Source: Otis tarda | Taxonomy: Eukaryota > Chordata > Aves > Otidiformes > Otididae | DNA length: 64,000 bases | NCBI GenBank assembly: GCA_026413225.1 | Contig: CM048552.1 | Coordinates: forward strand, 205,729,553 to 205,793,552 | Direction of reading: 5' to 3' | Part shown: positions 58,006 through 64,000 of the stretch, piece by piece | Layout: every line of letters begins with the position of its first letter | How positions within the stretch are numbered: the stretch's first letter is position 1 | Notes under the pieces: generated by a model | The model's input: the letters and a program-made list of their open reading frames with translations, nothing else | Databases searched by the model: none | What the model was told of the DNA's origin: nothing | Translations under genes and position numbers: made by a program

Positions 58006-58255
58006 ATAGAGTCAGAGAAACAGTATAATTCAAGTTGGAAGGGACATGTGGAAGACATCTAGCTTAATTCACTGCTCAAATCAGGGCCAAAAAAGATCAA
58101 CTTGCTTAAGGACTAGTTGAATTACGAGTACCTCCAAATATTAAAACTCCATAACCTTGCTGGGCACTTGTTCCAGTGTCTGACCACCCTCACAGTGAAA
58201 AAGTTTTTTCTACTATATAGCTGGAATTTCCTGTATTGCAACCTGTAAGCCTGGT
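58006..58255 (-). mobile_element. CR1 LINE 3' fragment, about 250 bp
   Basis: On the plus strand this runs from a terminal-like AGAGTCAGAGAAACAGTATA and TTCAAGTTGGAAGGGACA through TTGTTCCAGTGTCTGACCAC and CACAGTGAAAAAGTTTTTTC, to a CCTGTATTGCAACCTGT end. These are the reverse complement of CR1 landmarks, including the codons for the FFT(x)R-like segment. The element is on the minus strand, 5'-truncated and diverged by many substitutions and indels, with no open frame left. Confidence 0.88.
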
Positions 58256-59865
58256 GTGACAAGCTCCATCACAGATATGGAGACTAAGGGTGAGGTGACA
58301 CAGACTGCAGATGTCCAAGGGCAGGTAAGGTGAATGCTACCTCAAATGTTCTTCCACAGGTAGTGCAAATAATATTCCTCCCTGACTGTCATGACTTTCC
58401 AATAGCACACATCCAGCACTTGCAAGATCTATAATCTCAGAAGACCAACAGAGTATTTTGGTATCTTGGCATTGCAGATCAACACAAAATCAACACAGGA
58501 ATTGTGAGGGGGGATTTATTCCCGTTCCCCTTCCTGCCAGTTCTTCCAGTCTCTTCCTTATCTTTAGAGTGCTACACCACAGTCTCACATGTTTTCTTTG
58601 GCCATGGGAAACACTGAAAGAAAAGACAGGTGACAAAAAGAAAGAGGATCACAGCCTTGTAAGGGGCGTGCCAGCCTTCTGCTTGGGCAGTGCATAAGTG
58701 GTAGACATCTACCACACTATTCCTGTCCATTCTTGTTCTCTGATGACAGGATGGAACTAAGTGGCTGCATGCTGACTGGTGTGAATGTACCGTCTTATTT
58801 AATGCCTCCATGGGAATCTGTAAAGTTGAACTTCCTCTTCATGCCTTTCTGTAAGCCTCCAAAGACATCCAATTGTTTTGTTCATGGAGTGATGACGATT
58901 CATCAAAGGAGGGAGATGTGTCAGACAATCTGAAGATCAAATCAGAAAACTCATCGTATTCTGCAGTGATAGAGCATAAAATCCAAGCAGGGGAGAGCTC
59001 ATGATGTAAAACCAATACATCTTCATTGGTGTGATGTTCTTACGGCATCAACTCTTAAGTGGAAAGAGGGCCCACAGCCAAATGAGACATTTTAAGGCAG
59101 AAGATGTCTCCAGAGCAAAAAGGCTAGAAGGGGTGAGCTGGCGGGATGCAGATTTCAAAGGCTGAGGAGCTTTTCTTTCAGATAGCTCCCATGGCTTCTG
59201 TGGTAGCTGTTCAGACCTGCAGGTGTTATCAGTGTCAAAGGAAAGCGCCCCTGGAAAGCCCATCTCTGTAGGTAGTGCCAATGGAGCAGTAACTAGGATC
59301 AGTTTCCAAGTGGAGCTGGAAAAATGGGGAATTAATGCTTAACACTTCTGGATCAGCAGGAAACTTTGGCACTTCCAGTTGCATCATTCATATACGTAGT
59401 TCTGTGAAATGAAGTGATGCCTCCAGATCCATTAGTATCGATGGAGGAGTGCAAGGAGAAGTCTACCACTATGGGGCACCAATATTCCCACTGCAAGGAT
59501 ACAAAGCTGTGCTTGTGTTAACTAATTTGTTACTCTGAAACCATGCTCTGGCCTTGTATTTCACTACATGTTGTGCTCACTGAAGTTACTGCGTGTAGCT
59601 CAGTCCTCTGCTACAGGAGCAGGGATTTACTCCGCTAGGAAAACCAGAATCAGCTCTCAGTGTGCTCTTTCCTGTCCAAAAAATGGACAACACACAGATA
59701 CCACAATTCCCACAGACGTGGACTCATAAACCTCTGATCATGGTGACCTCAGGAGAGCCACGATGGTGACCAAAGGAGTGCTTGAGTAAGTTAGGAAAAA
59801 GAAGGAGGCATCCTTATTTACAGAAGCCCCTTGATGCCTGGTGGAAACATATCCTATCTGAATCA
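58256..59865. other. Unique non-coding DNA between CR1 fragments
   Basis: No gene is recognisable. Composition is mixed. Short open frames on both strands match no family. The stretch might include more strongly decayed CR1 sequence next to its neighbours, but I cannot show it by eye. Confidence 0.45.
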
Positions 59866-59950
59866 AAGCTGACCTAAGTGGCCCAGCTTTGAGCACGAGT
59901 TGGGCTAGATGACCTCCAGGCCCTTTAAATCTAGACTTTTCCATGATTCA
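59866..59950 (+). mobile_element. CR1 LINE 3'-end fragment
   Basis: GAGTTGGGCTAGATGACCTC followed by CAGGCCCTTTAAATC and ending TCCATGATTCAG is a typical diverged CR1 3' end on the plus strand. Upstream similarity fades near 59866. It is strongly truncated. Confidence 0.75.
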
Positions 59951-62900
59951 GTAGACCAAAAACAAATACATTAAAAAAAAAAAAAGAGAGAGAGACAAAA
60001 GGAACAGAAAGGAACTAATTTGTAAGACGCATGCAGGCGGTGAATACTCTGTCTTGAATAACAGTGGTTGAGGAGAGCAGTAATTATGTGATATCATCCA
60101 TGTCCCCTTTGTGTAGGGTACTTAAAGCATCTGGATACACAGGACATACAAATACAGTAAGCAAAACAGCCTTGGCACTTCCGTGCTGGAGGTGCGTGGA
60201 GGTCTGCAGTGCAGTGTGCATTCCGACAGGCACTCTAAGGATAACTATATTTTATTTCCCAGCATAAAACTCAATTGTCCCAATAATAGCATGGCTTGCA
60301 GCCAACAGTACTGTTGTGTTTTGTTCCAAACAATAATTGAGTTGACAGTCCATTTTTTCACTGGGGGTTGAAATATCAAATGTGATCAGATATTAGTACT
60401 GATGCCACTGCATTTTGCCAGCTTGCCAGTTTTTCTGGATGACAGGCGGATTTGTGATCACAACACCATGACTGAGAGCCACAGCTGTGGCAGGAGACTG
60501 CCTTCGTCATGGGTTCAGAAAGTGGTGCGGCAGAATATAATACAGTGCAAGACCAGGAGAATAAGTCAAACGGACAGGAGTCAGACCTACAAGTGACAGG
60601 TGACTCTGTGAATTCATAAAGTCACTGAAAATGCTGTGGTCTGTGATGACTTTGCTGCCATTTCCCAACCAAACTCTTGCCCTCTCTGGACTTTGGATGA
60701 ACTATTATTTCTGAAAATGAGGGAAATGTAACACAGATAAGGAATACTACAACATGTGTCTTTTCTGTAGCTCTGTTAAACTTGAAGCTGGTGATTACAT
60801 TTGAACCTTGCCAGTCATTGGTTTTCAGATATTTTTTTTTTCAGGGAAACACATCATGCATATGGTTTAGTCTCCTTGTTTTCAAGAACATGCTTAGCTT
60901 TAGGAGTGTGCTTAAATGCTTTCTCAAACTGCTTTGTGATATGTGCCTTAATGCGGGCTGGCATAACTGCTTAGCCATGTAGCAGCTCACCCAAAAAGTT
61001 CTTACTACCCAGATGGCTCATTACACCTCTCTTGCAATCTCTGCTAGATGCCAAATGGCTCCTAAGTGAAGCTTAAGGAGTGGTACTTGACCATGTACAG
61101 TTGATGTCACTTGGGAAGCCATCCCTCTTCCCCTTTATAAAAGCCAAGCAATCGCACTTCCCTGATGCAATGGTGGTGAACTAAGTTGCTCGGCTCAAAA
61201 GCTTTATGATTTGAAAACAATGTGAGCAGGTAGGAGTTCCTAAATACGTACATCTTGATGATAATTCCTGAACTGTGAAACGCACCTTCCTCCATCAGAA
61301 GTTACACCTGCTAACACGCCCCAAACCTTAGATAGTCCCTTTTTCCAAAGAACTGAGAGTTAAGTGAACATATTATGTGTGCCTGTCATTCTTCCCCAAT
61401 AATGTTTTTTTCTTCTCTCTTAGCCAATTTTAACCTTAATTTGACACAAAGAGAGAATTCTCTATCCCAGTTTCTAGGAATCTGATGAAAACAAACAGCC
61501 GACTAAAGGATGGGGGCCCACGTTACTGCCTCCCTGTGCTCAAGCTGTAGCACAACTTCAGCTGACTTAGTGGTGATCAGAGAATCTACGTGTCAAAAAA
61601 GAATTATGAATGCAGGAGTCATAGGAAACACACAACTCATCAGGCACCAGCAACATCAGATTTTTTTTTTCCTGGATGACCATGGTGAGCAGAATCAAAT
61701 GTTTCATGCACTTGCTGCATTATTGATGCTACTGGGTTTTTTTTTTATCCTTTTTGGCCAGTATTAACCAAGCATGACAGAGAGACAGCTTGAAAAATGA
61801 TAAAAATTCCCCAAATATTCATTTCAGTTCACTTCTAAAATCCCATCAGTTAATCTCTGCAGTTGTATGTAGGAGTCCATGTGTCACTGTCAGAACACTC
61901 TGAGAAAGGGAAAGTGAAAGAGGACAACTTGAGAGATGTATAGAAAGAGAAAAAAAAATGTTTTCCAAACTTTAAGTTAAAAGCATCTTTAGTTTTTTAA
62001 AGCATGATTTTGATGACTATTTTTGTAAGACAGAGAATTTGTTCCCAAGAGCCAGGGCATCATATAAGGTCTTGTACTAAACCAATACTTTGGTTCACTT
62101 AACGCCCCCTACACACAACATATCCCACTTTGTCATTTTTGCTCTAACCGATGGGTCCTTAATGCCTCAACACAAGATACTTGATCATATGTGGCTCTAT
62201 CCATTTCTCCTGCCTTTTCCATTCACATGTCAATCTACCACTTGCCTACTTGCTCAAATTTCCCCTGGAATTAAAAATTAGTGCTAAGGTCAGAGATCTG
62301 GCAGGCAGAAATCAGCTCTGACGGAGTGAAATCTCTAGTCAACCCAAGCTGTAATAGAGCAGATCGACTACATAGCTCTGATCAGAAGGGGAGCATCTCT
62401 CATCCTCCTCTTCACTCAGCCCATACTCTCTTCCAACTGTTACAAGCTTGACAGCATCTGCTACCACCGGCCTGAGAGCAATTTTGCTTCTATTCTCCAG
62501 TTAGACTCTGATTTGATGATATTTTATGACTATCCACACACTGTCAACAATACCCCACGTTTGAGTATTGGACCTGGAACATGAACTGGAGAGATAAGGC
62601 TGCCTGTGCTCCTCACCTCCCTGCAAACCAACTCCCTCGAAGGAAGTAGGCAGTGTCCCTTAAGTTGAAGCCAAAAGATTAAAAAGAAATAAAGACAGGG
62701 GCTATACAAACCCCTCCAAATGTTTTCCACTAAAAATGTCTGAACGGTGAAGTAATACTGTGTGCTTCAAACCTGAAGGAATAATGTGAAAATACTTTCA
62801 ATAGGGAATTTTCTAAGACAGAACCAGAGGCTGGCAAAGAATTCAGGATCCTAATGGTCCTACCACTTCATGACAGTGACATCTCAAATGAATGTCTGCA

Positions 62901-64000
62901 TTTGATTAGATTACACTGTAGTCAGTGTGCAACAACTTCTAGGCAATAGATCTTTGTCCTTGCAAGTACTCCAAACATGGATGTATATGATCACAGGTAG
63001 CCTGCTACCGAGAGCTTGTCTGCACTCCAACGTCGGGAGCTTTCAATCTGTTAAAATACCACAGAATATATGTCAATATATCCGTGGAAAAGGGCCATCA
63101 TGCTTTCTATTACCCTTCCTTTTTCATTGCCAGACTATTCCGGAGGCAGGGACGAATATTTCTTTGAACATTTTTGTTTCACTGTGCCTTCACTTCCATC
63201 AAGGCACCAGTAACACATATTGCAGTCTGTTGCAGGCTTCTTTATGCCCTGAGGGAAGAGAGGGGTGCGAGCTGTTCAAATCCAAATCCTTGCATAAACA
63301 TGATGCAGCCTCAGAAACTGAGCCCTGCTGCCAGCGGCAGTCAATGGGAAAGCTATTGCACACCAAACACTGTTGGCAGGGAGAGTTTTGGGTTGCAATG
63401 AAATCCCGTGTGTAATGCCGGCGGAGGAGCTCCTGTAAGGATTTAGCACAGTGAGAACTATCAACAAAACTGGAACACAGCTTGGTGGCCGGGAAGCTTC
63501 CCGAGAAGGAAGAAGACCTGGGTTAGAGACCTCGCATGTGCAGGAGGGAAATGAACCTGGTCTTCTCTCTGGGAGGATTTCTTTAAGCATCAGTAAATCA
63601 CGCTGCAGAGGGGTAATATTATCATCTCCTTTTTGCAACTCAGTTTTTTGTTGAAAATCAGTTCTTCCCAAATTCCCCTTCCTGCAGTCCCAAGAAAGGC
63701 AGGACTCAAGAAAGGCAGGACTCAGACTACTCCACACGGACAGGAGCCCTGTGGCCCAGCCACAACCCTGTTGTTAAACACTGGTGCTTGTCCCGTACCT
63801 TGTTTTACAACAATTAGCTATATGAGCTATGCACTGCTCCAAACCTTGTTAGGCCTTGTCTGGTCTTGAATGCGTTTTAGGTTGGTTTTTGCTGTACCTG
63901 CAAATCCAAGAAATGTTTGCTGTGCCTGCCTCTTGCTATACAATCAGATGCCTACTGTCTAGTTTGGCCAGCTGTAAAGTGAAATTATCACAAGATGATT
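59951..64000. other. Unique non-coding DNA
   Basis: No gene or transposon is recognisable to the window end. An A13 run followed by (GA)n lies at 59973-59995, just past a CR1 end. Two overlapping opposite-strand open frames (62927-63415 plus, 63276-63737 minus) begin at GTG, not ATG, and have no family resemblance. A 16-bp tandem repeat at 63691-63722 is listed separately. Confidence 0.5.
63691..63722 (+). repeat. Perfect tandem duplication of a 16-bp unit
   Basis: CAAGAAAGGCAGGACT occurs twice in a row with no mismatch, followed by the start of a third unit. It is a local slippage product. Confidence 0.92.

Noticed and set aside
62927-63737. Two overlapping opposite-strand frames (162 and 153 codons)
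   Set aside because: Both begin at GTG, overlap each other on opposite strands and look like no known protein. Most likely chance.
1-64000. CRISPR arrays, bacterial operons, phage or plasmid genes
   Set aside because: There are no regularly spaced repeats, coding density is far too low, and the repeats are vertebrate retrotransposons.

Overview
This window looks like nuclear DNA of a bird. It is AT-rich and holds no protein-coding gene, rRNA or tRNA that I can support. Three things point to a bird. It carries CR1 (chicken repeat 1) LINE copies with 8-bp ATYCTATG-type repeats at the 3' end. It carries solo endogenous-retrovirus LTRs of types I know from avian genomes. It also has the low repeat density typical of birds, with no Alu/B1-type SINEs and little L1-like sequence. 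The lineage cannot be fixed further without a search. The window may be a gene desert or the inside of a large intron.

Layout. 1-2114 is unique AT-rich DNA. 2115-2694 is a solo LTR on the minus strand (family A). 2695-7368 is unique, with one anonymous open frame (4214-4738) right behind a splice-acceptor-like site. 7369-8477 is a GC-rich solo LTR on the minus strand (family B), flanked by perfect GACCT target-site duplications. 8478-21739 is unique DNA with microsatellites, purine/pyrimidine tracts and a 31-bp tandem duplication. 21740-22255 is a 5'-truncated CR1 on the plus strand that still has an open C-terminal RT-protein frame. 22256-32649 is unique apart from a possible CR1 scrap at 31881. 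32650-32985 is an old, broken CR1-like reverse-transcriptase fragment on the minus strand. 32986-42255 is unique and includes a homeodomain/POU-motif-rich block near 33.8-34.2 kb. 42256-43444 is a second family B solo LTR on the plus strand, inverted relative to the first. 43445-55770 is unique with small CpG clusters. 55770-59950 holds three CR1 3' ends in mixed orientation. The remainder is unique.

How the parts relate. There is no operon or pathway here. The structure comes from retrotransposons inserted into AT-rich DNA that may carry distal regulatory elements. The two family B LTRs form an inverted pair about 34 kb apart. Each keeps a TATA-like motif about 170 bp from its 5' end and an AATAAA more than 900 bp in, which implies an unusually long R region. 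No gag, pol or env sequence accompanies any LTR. I did not find a new multi-gene system. The points most worth a second look are the long-R GC-rich LTR family, the open frame at 4214-4738, the motif-dense AT-rich blocks, and small CpG clusters lying outside any repeat.
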